Origin: an uncultured Bacteroidota bacterium
GTDB lineage: Bacteria > Bacteroidota > Bacteroidia > Chitinophagales > LD1
Length of the DNA: 32,133 nucleotides
Direction of reading: 5' to 3'
NCBI GenBank assembly: GCA_937894725.1
Contig: CALAYL010000009.1
Location: 1-32,133, forward strand
Shown: positions 8,723 to 16,128 of the stretch, piece by piece
How the letters are laid out: the number at the start of each line of letters is the position of its first letter
How positions within the stretch are numbered: the first letter of the stretch is position 1
The notes under the pieces: model-generated
The model's input: only the letters and a program-made list of their open reading frames with translations
Databases searched by the model: none
Told to the model about the DNA's origin: nothing
Program-made: the position numbers and the translations under genes

Positions 8723-9631
8723 GTGATAAGAATCCTACTACCCGAAAATAGATTACCCTCATTTTATGCTGCGGCTGAAGAATGGATGATACGTTCTTTA
8801 CCAAAGGCAGATTATGTATTTTTCTACATCAACTCTCCCACTGTGGTAGTGGGCAAAAATCAGAGTGTTTGGAAAGAAGTCAATTGGGATTACATACAAC
8901 AATATCCCGAAAAAATAATGCGCAGAGTATCGGGAGGTGGTACGGTGTATCACGATGGCGGTAATCTAAATTTCGGTTTCATAAAACCTTTTGACGATAG
9001 TCTGGTCAACAACTACAAAGCCTTCAATCAGACTATCGTAGAGGCACTTCATCAGCTAGATATCAACGCCACCTTTAGCACCCGAAACGACCTGCTGTTG
9101 GATGGGTATAAAATATCGGGCAATGCACAATTTACAGATAGAAAAATGATACTAAGTCACGGCACTTTATTGTTTGATACCGATATGGAAACACTTCGTT
9201 TTGCATTGAAAAAAAACGACTTTAAAATCGAATCGAAGGCAGTGTCATCAGTGAGGAGTAATGTGCTCAATCTTAATACCAGATTGGCATACGATATGCA
9301 TACTTTTGAACAAAATCTACTGGCTAGAATACCTACAGAAAAAAACTTAGCGCTAGACCCTACTCAAATCCAAGCTATTGAATTATTAGTAATAGAAAAG
9401 TACCAAACTTTTGATTGGATTTTTGGGCAGTCGCCCATCACTACCATCGAAAAAAATGGGTTGAAATTTAGCATAGAAAAGGGCTTGATAAAAGAGCTCA
9501 ATTTGAATATTCAAAATAGTGCAATCGAAAAAATAATAGGTCACCCTTTTGTAGCCCGAGACATAAAAAAAACGCTCATGCAAAGCATGAGCGCAATTGA
9601 GGTCGAAACCTTTATATCGAAACTATTTTGA
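8723..9631 (+). CDS. lplA: Lipoate--protein ligase
   Basis: A 302-residue member of the LplA/BPL family that activates lipoate with ATP and attaches it to lipoyl domains of 2-oxoacid dehydrogenases and the glycine cleavage H protein. Signature residues are RRVSGGGTVYHD (67-78) followed by GNLNF, and the catalytic lysine in GYKISGNA (Lys130). A smaller C-terminal region follows (about 240-302). The start is GTG at 8723, needed to keep the N-terminal strand and helix; the first ATG (codon 21) would delete them. It is co-directional with the ceramidase-like gene at a 9-base gap. Its last codons overlap the convergent gene's 3' end by 9 bases, and codons near 9573-9593 also form that gene's terminator. 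Confidence 0.92.
   Translation: MIRILLPENRLPSFYAAAEEWMIRSLPKADYVFFYINSPTVVVGKNQSVWKEVNWDYIQQYPEKIMRRVSGGGTVYHDGGNLNFGFIKPFDDSLVNNYKAFNQTIVEALHQLDINATFSTRNDLLLDGYKISGNAQFTDRKMILSHGTLLFDTDMETLRFALKKNDFKIESKAVSSVRSNVLNLNTRLAYDMHTFEQNLLARIPTEKNLALDPTQIQAIELLVIEKYQTFDWIFGQSPITTIEKNGLKFSIEKGLIKELNLNIQNSAIEKIIGHPFVARDIKKTLMQSMSAIEVETFISKLF
9565..9593 (-). terminator. Intrinsic terminator of the ERM-family gene, inside lplA
   Basis: Read on the minus strand, a perfect 9-bp stem CGCTCATGC/GCATGAGCG with a TTT loop is followed at once by eight T (A8 at 9565-9572 on the plus strand). It begins 30 bases after the stop of the minus-strand gene at 9623. The whole element lies in the coding 3' end of lplA. 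On the plus strand there is no T-run after the stem, so it should be one-directional. Confidence 0.85.
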
Positions 9632-10255
9632 GTCAATACCTTCCTGCAAAGTAGCTGGAACTTGCTTGCCTTTAAACTTTGGATTTTTCTCCCATTCGTA
9701 TATTCGTTGTCCATCAGTATATTTTGCTACAAACGCATCTTTAAGCCCCATCTTGCGCATATCTGCTTTAAACAACTGAGCTTGCTCCTCTGTATCAAAA
9801 TAGCTTACCATATAAGCATTATACTTATCTACTTTTTCGCTTCCTATAAACTTAGGTACCGAGAAATAATCCGTAATATCGAAATGCTCATAAAGACCAA
9901 ACTGCACTTTATACACAGTTCCCGATAAAGGTATAGCTCCTGGCACTTTAGCTTCACAGTCCGCCAATTTCTTTTGTAATTCTTCTACCTTAATTCTCAT
10001 CTCTGCTAAGCTATTTTCAAGTGCTGCATTTTTTGAAGCAGCATCGGCTAGTTCTGTGGTCTTTGTTTTGATATCCTCCTCATTGGTTTGAATAGTCGTT
10101 TTGTAATTTGTAATCATTGACTTATACAACTCAGGATTCTTTTTGTATTGCTTCAACTCCTTTTTTATACGCTTTTTCTCTGCCTTATCTATTTGTGCAG
10201 TAGCAGCGTTTACAAAAAACAATGCAAAAAGCAGTGTAATGATTGAATACTTCAT
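9623..10255 (-). CDS. SPOR-like, coiled-coil secreted protein (Ezrin/radixin/moesin-family annotation)
   Basis: A 210-residue exported protein. A signal peptide (MKYSIITLLFALFFVNAATAQ) is followed by a Lys/Glu-rich helical part; residues about 55-105 form a coiled coil (TTELADAASKNAALENSL, VEELQKKLADCEAKV). The C-terminal part (about 112-190) is SPOR-like: YKVQFGLYEHF, then EEQAQLFKADMRKMGLKDAFV and YTDGQRI. In Bacteroidota such proteins are often annotated as Ezrin/radixin/moesin family. SPOR domains bind denuded peptidoglycan, so a periplasmic cell-wall role is plausible but inferred. It is a single gene with its own strong terminator, convergent with and overlapping lplA by 9 bases. Confidence 0.82.
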   Translation of the reverse strand: MKYSIITLLFALFFVNAATAQIDKAEKKRIKKELKQYKKNPELYKSMITNYKTTIQTNEEDIKTKTTELADAASKNAALENSLAEMRIKVEELQKKLADCEAKVPGAIPLSGTVYKVQFGLYEHFDITDYFSVPKFIGSEKVDKYNAYMVSYFDTEEQAQLFKADMRKMGLKDAFVAKYTDGQRIYEWEKNPKFKGKQVPATLQEGIDSK

Positions 10256-10288
10256 AGGGGATATTTTTTGTTTTTATTTAATACAATG

Positions 10289-10313
10289 ATACTATTTTCA
10301 TCTGAAATAGTAT
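10289..10313. promoter_or_regulatory. Inverted repeat in a divergent promoter region
   Basis: ATACTATTT (10289-10297) pairs with AAATAGTAT (10305-10313) across a 7-base loop. An inner TCA/TGA pairing would extend the stem past one bulged T. It sits between the divergent ERM-family gene and the aldose epimerase gene, 34 bases from one start and 58 from the other. It could be an operator or an upstream hairpin. No consensus promoter is seen next to it. Confidence 0.3.
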
Positions 10314-10370
10314 TTTGCAACAACTGAACTTTGTTCTACTAATCAAATAAATCGTAAAGAAAAATAGACA

Positions 10371-11246
10371 ATGGAACATAAAATTGAAAATGAATACTTA
10401 ATCGTTACCGCGAAGAAACAAGGTGCTGAATTGACCAGTATTTTTGATAAACGGACGCAGATCGAGCATCTTTGGCAAGCTGAACCTGCATTTTGGGGTT
10501 GGCATGCGCCTGTACTTTTCCCTGTAGTAGGGAGATGCAAAGATGACACTATTCTTATCAATAGAAAAACATTCACTATGGAAAAACATGGCTTTGCACG
10601 CAAGTCAACTTTTAAACTTATCGAAAAAACGGAACTCACGATGGCATTTGAAATGACGCATAATCCAATTACAAAGATAAGCTATCCTTATGATTTTAGA
10701 TTCAATATCAGGTATGTTTTGGACGGGACAAAATTAGACACTATCTATGAAGTCGTAAACCAAGACAAAGAAACAATGTACTACTCTCTGGGAGGACATC
10801 CAGCACTTTCGGTGCCATTTTTTAAAGAAGAAAAATACGAAGACTATTTCATCGAATTTCCGATGGATGAACAGCTCGAAAGAGAATTTATAAATGATGA
10901 GGGATTCTTTACCAGAGAAAAAAAGCCCGTACTAACCACTCCTTCACAATTACACCTTCACTCAACTATTTTTGATAAAGATGCCTTGATTTTTAAAGAT
11001 ATAAAATCAAAAACTGTAAAAATAAGAAGTAAAAATCATGGTCGCACAGTATCGATTACCTTTGATGATTTTGCTTATTTAGGGCTATGGGCAAAAAACT
11101 ATGCAAGCTATGTGTGCGTGGAACCTTGGCTAGGCTGTGCAGACAACGCTGACTTTAAAGGTGAGTTTAGCACCAAAGAAGGCATTCAGCATCTCGAGCC
11201 AAATGAATTTAAAATCGTAAGATTTTCTATCAAAATAGATGAATAA
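10371..11246 (+). CDS. Aldose 1-epimerase family protein (LacX-like)
   Basis: A 291-residue beta-sandwich protein of the galactose mutarotase-like superfamily, closest in layout to LacX/YeaD-type proteins that interconvert sugar anomers. Visible marks: FWGWHAPVLFPVVGR (41-55, conserved Arg55), MEKHGFAR with His73, YSLGGHPAL with His143 as the second active-site His, and a C-terminal VCVEPWLG carrying the likely catalytic Glu. There is no signal peptide, so it is cytoplasmic. The substrate sugar cannot be read from sequence. clpS and the dehydrogenase follow in the same direction with short gaps. Confidence 0.87.
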   Translation: MEHKIENEYLIVTAKKQGAELTSIFDKRTQIEHLWQAEPAFWGWHAPVLFPVVGRCKDDTILINRKTFTMEKHGFARKSTFKLIEKTELTMAFEMTHNPITKISYPYDFRFNIRYVLDGTKLDTIYEVVNQDKETMYYSLGGHPALSVPFFKEEKYEDYFIEFPMDEQLEREFINDEGFFTREKKPVLTTPSQLHLHSTIFDKDALIFKDIKSKTVKIRSKNHGRTVSITFDDFAYLGLWAKNYASYVCVEPWLGCADNADFKGEFSTKEGIQHLEPNEFKIVRFSIKIDE

Positions 11247-11250
11247 TCAT

Positions 11251-11272
11251 TAAATTTGAACATAAATTTGAA
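11251..11272 (+). promoter_or_regulatory. Tandem TAAATTTG motifs before clpS
   Basis: The 10-mer TAAATTTGAA occurs twice, at 11251-11260 and 11263-11272. Each copy contains a perfect Bacteroidota -7 element (TAnnTTTG). No TTG lies at the expected upstream distance. The second copy is too close to the ATG at 11277 to leave a normal leader. This may be an internal promoter for clpS, or chance in AT-rich sequence. Confidence 0.3.
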
Positions 11273-11276
11273 ATCT

Positions 11277-11555
11277 ATGGCATTAACAGAACTACAAGAA
11301 ATAGTACGCCAAGACATTATTACAAAAAAACAAAGCAAATTGGTCATTCACAACGATGAGTACAATACTTTTGAATGGGTGATAAAAGCCCTAATCGAGA
11401 TTTGTGAACATACCAATGAACAAGCCGAACAGAGCTCATATATCATTCACCATAAAGGAAAATATGCCGTAAAATGGGGAATGCTCAATGATTTAAAACC
11501 TATGAAAGATGCTATAGTAGATAGAGGCATCAACGTAACGATCGAACAAGAATGA
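11277..11555 (+). CDS. clpS: ATP-dependent Clp protease adaptor ClpS
   Basis: ClpS delivers N-degron substrates to the Clp ATPase. The core motif is clear: LVIHNDEYNTFEWVIKAL (matching the NDxxNTFxxV block that lines the N-degron pocket), then CEHTNEQAEQ, the conserved IIHHKGK, and VKWG. I start it at the ATG at 11277 (92 residues). An in-frame TTG at 11256 would add seven residues but falls inside the tandem TAAATTTG motifs. The stop TGA overlaps the next gene's ATG (ATGA at 11552-11555), so translation of the two is probably coupled. This is unusual, since clpS often sits beside clpA. Confidence 0.93.
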   Translation: MALTELQEIVRQDIITKKQSKLVIHNDEYNTFEWVIKALIEICEHTNEQAEQSSYIIHHKGKYAVKWGMLNDLKPMKDAIVDRGINVTIEQE

Positions 11556-13138
11556 TGCAGCAATATTTTACAGAAGAGCATGAACTTTTCAGACAGTCTG
11601 TAAAACAATTTATCGATACAGAAGTAAAGCCACACATTACCAAGTGGGAAAAAGAAGAAAAATTACCCCGTGAGTTATTTATTCGCATGGGAGGATTGGG
11701 CTTTTTGGGGATCAATTTTTCGGAAAAATATGGCGGAACAGGCAATGATTTTTGGTATTCGGTAGTGTATCTCGAAGAGATGGCGAAATCTGGGTTTGCA
11801 GGACTAGGTGCTGCTGTATCTGTACATCAATACATGGCTACCAATCACATCGCATTGGCAGGTAGTGAAGAATTAAAGCAACGCTATCTCCCGAAATCTA
11901 TCACTGGCGAATACATCGGTAGTATTGCTATCACAGAGCCTGGTGCTGGCTCAGATGTGGCCAACATTCGCACTACCGCAGTGAGAGAGGGCGAGTACTA
12001 TATCATTAATGGAAGCAAGACTTTTATCACCAACGGTGTTTATGGCAATTTTGTCACAGTGGCGTGCAAAACCGACTCTTCGGCAGGCATGGCAGGTATT
12101 AGCTTGATAGTAGTAGATGCTGGCACGCCAGGTTATACCTCCAAAAAGCTTGACAAGATGGGCTGGAAATCGTCTGACACAGGCGAATTGTTTTTTGACA
12201 ATGTAAAAGTACCTGTATCCAATTTGGTAGGCAACGAAGGGCAAGGTTTTTTCTATATCATGGAAAGCTTCCAACTAGAACGTTTGATAGCAGGGATACT
12301 TGCTGTAGCGGGTTGCGAAGACACTATCAGTATCACGCAGAAATATATGGAAGAGCGATCGGCTTTCAATAAACCATTAAACAAATTTCAAGTACTTCGA
12401 CATAAATTGGTGGACTTGATTACTGAAACAGCAGTCACCAAACAATTTATATATCACTGCTGCTGGCTGCAAGCTAACGGACATTTTGCGGTAAAAGAAT
12501 GTAGTATGGCAAAACTCAAAGCTACTGAGCTCAGCAAAACTGTGGTAGATGAGTGTTTGCAAGTGTTTGGCGGATATGGCTACATGAGCGAATATCCGAT
12601 AGAACGTGCTTACAGAGATGCTCGAGTAGGCACTATCGTAGCTGGCACATCTGAAATCATGCGAGAAATCATATCCAAAACAGTCATAGATAAAATCAAC
12701 TATGAATCTACCTACGAAACCATGCGTGCAGCGGCTAACCTATCTAGCTCACCCACACCTAAAGAAGCTGTCTCAGAATCTAATCAACCAACTCCGACCA
12801 CAGCAATAGAGCACCCGACTACTGCACGAGAAATACTGTATTCATTACCCGAAAGACTTAGTTCAGAAAAATTAACACCCGACACTGAGGGGGTATTTCA
12901 TTTCAAAATGGATGGTGAGGGAGATTTCACCATCACACTCAAAGACGGTGCTGTAACTGTAGTGGAAGGCCTCAAAGGTGAACCAAATTGCGAAGTGAAA
13001 GCAAAAGCAAAAGATTATGCTGATATCGAACTTGGTAAAACAAATCCGCAAATGGCTTTTATGATGGGGAAAATAAAAATCAGTAATATAAGCTTGATGA
13101 TGAAATTTATGGGCCTATTTAAACGGCTTTCTGCCTAA
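11552..13138 (+). CDS. Acyl-CoA dehydrogenase fused to a C-terminal SCP2 domain
   Basis: A 528-residue two-domain protein. Residues 1-385 are a full FAD-dependent acyl-CoA dehydrogenase with both family signatures, AITEPGAGSD (126-135) and QVFGGYGYMSEYPIERAYRD (337-356). The MCAD-position catalytic Glu is Ala364 (VAGTSEIMR). Glu243 in FQLERL stands at the helix-G position used by isovaleryl-CoA and long-chain dehydrogenases, which points to a branched or long acyl substrate. A Pro/Thr/Ser-rich linker (about 390-425) leads to a C-terminal SCP2 (sterol carrier/lipid-binding) domain (about 426-528; GDFTITLKDGAVTV, then NPQMAFMMGKIKIS). The lipid-binding domain may hold or deliver acyl substrates; this is inferred. 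The start codon overlaps the clpS stop. Confidence 0.88.
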   Translation: MMQQYFTEEHELFRQSVKQFIDTEVKPHITKWEKEEKLPRELFIRMGGLGFLGINFSEKYGGTGNDFWYSVVYLEEMAKSGFAGLGAAVSVHQYMATNHIALAGSEELKQRYLPKSITGEYIGSIAITEPGAGSDVANIRTTAVREGEYYIINGSKTFITNGVYGNFVTVACKTDSSAGMAGISLIVVDAGTPGYTSKKLDKMGWKSSDTGELFFDNVKVPVSNLVGNEGQGFFYIMESFQLERLIAGILAVAGCEDTISITQKYMEERSAFNKPLNKFQVLRHKLVDLITETAVTKQFIYHCCWLQANGHFAVKECSMAKLKATELSKTVVDECLQVFGGYGYMSEYPIERAYRDARVGTIVAGTSEIMREIISKTVIDKINYESTYETMRAAANLSSSPTPKEAVSESNQPTPTTAIEHPTTAREILYSLPERLSSEKLTPDTEGVFHFKMDGEGDFTITLKDGAVTVVEGLKGEPNCEVKAKAKDYADIELGKTNPQMAFMMGKIKISNISLMMKFMGLFKRLSA

Positions 13139-13175
13139 TTTCTTTCTTATTTCAAGCAGTATTACACTAGTGTCA

Positions 13176-13191
13176 AAACCTGATAAGGTTT
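13176..13191. repeat. Short palindrome AAACCT-GATA-AGGTTT
   Basis: A perfect 6-bp inverted repeat, AAACCT (13176-13181) and AGGTTT (13186-13191), with a GATA loop. It lies 37 bases after the ACAD-SCP2 stop and 7 bases before the putative ftsY -7 element. Its arms match those of the double palindrome at 29774-29806. It may be a copy of a dispersed element, or a weak terminator, but it has no U-tract. Confidence 0.4.
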
Positions 13192-13197
13192 AAAAAC

Positions 13198-13205
13198 TAT
13201 ATTTG
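13198..13205 (+). promoter_or_regulatory. Putative ftsY -7 element TATATTTG
   Basis: A perfect match to TAnnTTTG. Transcription would start near 13212, giving a leader of about 18 bases to the ATG at 13230. No TTG is visible at the -33 spacing; the AAACCT palindrome occupies that place. The position argues against the upstream in-frame TTG (13203) as the ftsY start. Confidence 0.55.
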
Positions 13206-13229
13206 CACTACGCCACAAATAAAAGTATC

Positions 13230-14186
13230 ATGGGAATCTTCGACATTTTTAGTAAAAAAGAAAAAAACAAAGACTTAGAAGATGGGCTCAAACAGTCTAA
13301 AGATGGACTACTGAGCAGAATCACTAAAGCCATAGCAGGAAAATCTACGATTGATATCACCGTACTCGACAATCTCGAAGAAGCACTCGTATCGTCTGAT
13401 GTAGGACTTCAAACTACCATCAAAATAATAGATCGAATAGAAGCTAGAGCTGCTAAGGATAAATACACTACTCACAATGAGCTGGAGCGAATGATACGCG
13501 AAGAAATAGCACAACTTATCATCGAAAATAGCCAGAAAGATCTTGAAAACCTTAGCGAGATAACAAAGGCTAAAAAACCTTATATAATGATGGTGGTAGG
13601 CGTAAATGGTGCTGGAAAAACAACCACCATAGGTAAACTTGCCAACCAGTTTCATCAGCATGGAAAAAAAGTAGTGTTAGGTGCTGCAGATACTTTTAGA
13701 GCGGCAGCTGTAGATCAACTAGAGGTATGGGCAAAAAGAGCCCATGTAGAAATGGTACGTTCGTTAGCGAATGCTGATCCAGCCTCTGTAGCATTTCAAG
13801 CGGTAGAAAAAGGAATGGCAGAAGGGGCAGATGTCATCATCATCGATACAGCAGGCAGGTTACACAATCGAATCGACTTGATGAACGAACTAGCAAAGAT
13901 AAACCGAGTAATCGAAAAGCTTGTGCCAGATGGCCCACATGATGTAATGCTTGTACTAGATGGCTCTACGGGTCAAAACGCGATCGAACAAGCCAAACAT
14001 TTCACCGCAGCTACTAAGGTGAGTTGCCTAGCTATCACTAAGCTAGATGGTACTGCCAAAGGTGGAGTTGTGATAGGTATTATCGATCAATTTAAAATAC
14101 CTGTGCGATTTATAGGAGTAGGCGAATCCATCGAAAAACTTAAACTCTTTAATGCAGCCGATTTTGTAAACTCCATGCTGAGATAA
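13230..14186 (+). CDS. ftsY: Signal recognition particle receptor FtsY
   Basis: The SRP receptor GTPase docks SRP-ribosome complexes at the inner membrane for co-translational insertion. From the ATG at 13230 it is 318 residues: a short charged N-terminus (MGIFDIFSKKEKN), the four-helix N domain, then the G domain with P-loop GVNGAGKTTTIGKL, DTFRAAAVDQLEVW, the G3 motif DTAGRLH, the base-specificity motif TKLDGTAKGG and the closing GVGESIEKL. The long acidic A domain of E. coli FtsY is absent, as in many bacteria. An in-frame TTG at 13203 would extend it by nine residues but lies in the putative -7 element. It converges on the small membrane protein gene with 6 bases between stops. Confidence 0.96.
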   Translation: MGIFDIFSKKEKNKDLEDGLKQSKDGLLSRITKAIAGKSTIDITVLDNLEEALVSSDVGLQTTIKIIDRIEARAAKDKYTTHNELERMIREEIAQLIIENSQKDLENLSEITKAKKPYIMMVVGVNGAGKTTTIGKLANQFHQHGKKVVLGAADTFRAAAVDQLEVWAKRAHVEMVRSLANADPASVAFQAVEKGMAEGADVIIIDTAGRLHNRIDLMNELAKINRVIEKLVPDGPHDVMLVLDGSTGQNAIEQAKHFTAATKVSCLAITKLDGTAKGGVVIGIIDQFKIPVRFIGVGESIEKLKLFNAADFVNSMLR

Positions 14187-14192
14187 TAGGCT

Positions 14193-14750
14193 TTAGCTAC
14201 TATTTTTTTGTTCAATCCCCCACTTTATTATTAACGCATTGAAAGTACATAATGCTACTGTGGTGATAAGCATCAAATAACCTTTTATGGAAGCTACATT
14301 AAACTCGCCATTCCATAACTGATTTATCTTTTTGAATTGAAAAAGCACATCCTCCAAAAAGAAATTATCAATCACCGCAAAGAGCGCATAAACCAAAAAT
14401 GTACCCATATAAAACGGCCACAATACACGCTTAGATGCCATTGAAATCGTATTGGACAAAACTATCATAACGATAAATCCTAGATTCAAAAAGAAGATCA
14501 GCATCTGCTCATTATCGTGATAAAGATGTAGCTTATCTTCTGCTACTCCAGCATCCCAAAAAGAAAGAATGGTCCTATAACTCAAGTATGCGCAAATTGC
14601 AATACCTGCCAACGCTGCTCCCCAAAATACTTTTTTTATTTGCACAGGGGCTATTTGAAACATCGATATATTAGACACCGAATACCGATATACATTAGCC
14701 ATCATAACGCCTATACCGATTATGATCAAATATGTCAAAAAACTAAACAT
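14193..14750 (-). CDS. Small integral membrane protein, unknown function
   Basis: A 185-residue protein with about five hydrophobic helices (residues about 3-20, 40-60, 83-102, 112-130 and 155-175) and a short polar loop (WDAGVAEDKLHLYHDNEQ) between the second and third. No enzyme motif or signal sequence is recognisable. Its ATG at 14750 overlaps the rmuC stop by 8 bases, so it is translated with or right after rmuC. The overlap suggests a shared transcript but not necessarily a shared function. Confidence 0.8.
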   Translation of the reverse strand: MFSFLTYLIIIGIGVMMANVYRYSVSNISMFQIAPVQIKKVFWGAALAGIAICAYLSYRTILSFWDAGVAEDKLHLYHDNEQMLIFFLNLGFIVMIVLSNTISMASKRVLWPFYMGTFLVYALFAVIDNFFLEDVLFQFKKINQLWNGEFNVASIKGYLMLITTVALCTFNALIIKWGIEQKNSS

Positions 14751-16056
14751 CTTTTACCTCATTTTCAGCTCTATCAATTAATGCTTGTGGAAGCGACTTA
14801 GACGTCTTTTTTGTTAGTCCAAGCTTCTTCATATCCTCCGCTCGTTTTACCAGATTCCCTTTCCCTTCCGAAAGTTTATTCATAGCGTCTTGATATGCTC
14901 CCTTACTCTCATTGAGCTTATTGCCTACCTTAATCAAGTCTTCTACAAACCCGACAAATTTATCGTACAAGTCAGCACCCTTTTTGGCTATTTCAAGCGC
15001 GTTTTGGGTCTGCTTTTCTTGATCCCAAATATTGCTAATAGTACGTAGTGTAGCTAAAAGCGTAGAGGTAGAAACGATGATGATGTTTTTATCAAACGCT
15101 TCGTTATAGATTTCTTCATTGTCTTTGACAGCTAAGGCAAAAGCAGACTCTATAGGCACAAATAGCAATACAAAATCGGGTGAATTGATTTGATAAAGCT
15201 GCTGATATGCCTTACCACTCAAGTTCTTGATGTGGGCACGGAGCGAAAGCTGATGTTCTTTCAAAAACTGCGTACGCTCTACTTCATCATCAGAAGACAC
15301 AAATCTTTCATACGCCACTAAACTCACTTTTGAGTCGATAATGATGTGCTTATCATCCGGTAGATTTATCACCACATCAGGCATCAATCGCTGGCCATCT
15401 TCAGATACAAAACTCTGCTGCACAGAATATTCTCTACCTTTTGTCAAACCAGATTTTTCGAGTATTTTTTCTAATATAAGCTCTCCCCAATTGCCCTGTG
15501 TTTTGGTATCGCCCTTGAGTGCTTTAGTCAGATTGAGGGCATCTTGACTCATGCGAGCGTTCATCTCTGTCATCAAACGAAGCTGCTCTTTCATTGAGGC
15601 CCGTTCAATATCTGCATGACGGTGAGTTTCGGTCACTTTCTTCTCGTACTCAGTGATTCGGTCTTTGAGTGGCTCAAGAATGCTACGAAGTTGTTGGTCG
15701 TTTTTCTCTACAAATTTTTGTGATTTCTCTTCGAGTATCTTATTTGCCAATAGGTTAAAATCCTTTTGCAACTGTTCTCCCATTTTAGCAAGCTGCTCTC
15801 GCTCTTCACTGAGTTTAATTTCAAGATTTTTGATTTCATTTTGGGCAGTAGCGAGCTGCGCTATGCTTTGCTCCGATTTGGTCATCCATTGACTCACATT
15901 CGCTTCACTATGCGATAGTTGACTAGCCAATTTCTCCTTTTGCTCAGCGAGCACAGCTATACTCACCCCCATCTTAGCAGAAAGAGCGAAATAAGACAAA
16001 GCTGCGCCCAAAAGCCCTGCTATCAATACTAAAATTACCACAAATGTATAAGCCAT
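14743..16056 (-). CDS. rmuC: DNA recombination protein RmuC
   Basis: A 437-residue RmuC-family protein that limits inversions and rearrangements at short repeats in E. coli; it is thought to be a nuclease. An N-terminal membrane anchor (VVILVLIAGLLGAALSYFAL) is followed by a long coiled coil (about 30-180) and then the restriction-endonuclease-like core: GNWGELILEKILEKSGL (188-204), MPDVVINLPDDKHIIIDSKV with Asp227 and the Asp241-x-Lys243 pair of a PD-(D/E)xK site, and the helical tail (FVGFVEDLIKVGNKL). Length is typical. A near-consensus -7 element (TTAATTTG, 16065-16072) lies close to the start. It leads an operon with the membrane protein at 14193. Confidence 0.93.
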   Translation of the reverse strand: MAYTFVVILVLIAGLLGAALSYFALSAKMGVSIAVLAEQKEKLASQLSHSEANVSQWMTKSEQSIAQLATAQNEIKNLEIKLSEEREQLAKMGEQLQKDFNLLANKILEEKSQKFVEKNDQQLRSILEPLKDRITEYEKKVTETHRHADIERASMKEQLRLMTEMNARMSQDALNLTKALKGDTKTQGNWGELILEKILEKSGLTKGREYSVQQSFVSEDGQRLMPDVVINLPDDKHIIIDSKVSLVAYERFVSSDDEVERTQFLKEHQLSLRAHIKNLSGKAYQQLYQINSPDFVLLFVPIESAFALAVKDNEEIYNEAFDKNIIIVSTSTLLATLRTISNIWDQEKQTQNALEIAKKGADLYDKFVGFVEDLIKVGNKLNESKGAYQDAMNKLSEGKGNLVKRAEDMKKLGLTKKTSKSLPQALIDRAENEVKDV

Positions 16057-16128
16057 ACTGCTCGCAAATTAAAAATTTAAAACGTTTCAAAAAATAAGGT
16101 TTATTTCGTACTCAAATACACAGCGATT

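Noticed and set aside
13203..13229. TTG start for ftsY nine codons upstream
   Set aside because: It lies inside the putative TATATTTG -7 element, and the ATG at 13230 gives the usual FtsY N-terminus.
14184..14210. Terminator hairpin between ftsY and the small membrane protein gene
   Set aside because: The possible stem (AATAG/CTATT with inner GCT/AGC) has a 2-base loop and a bulge. Although T's follow, it is too weak to call.
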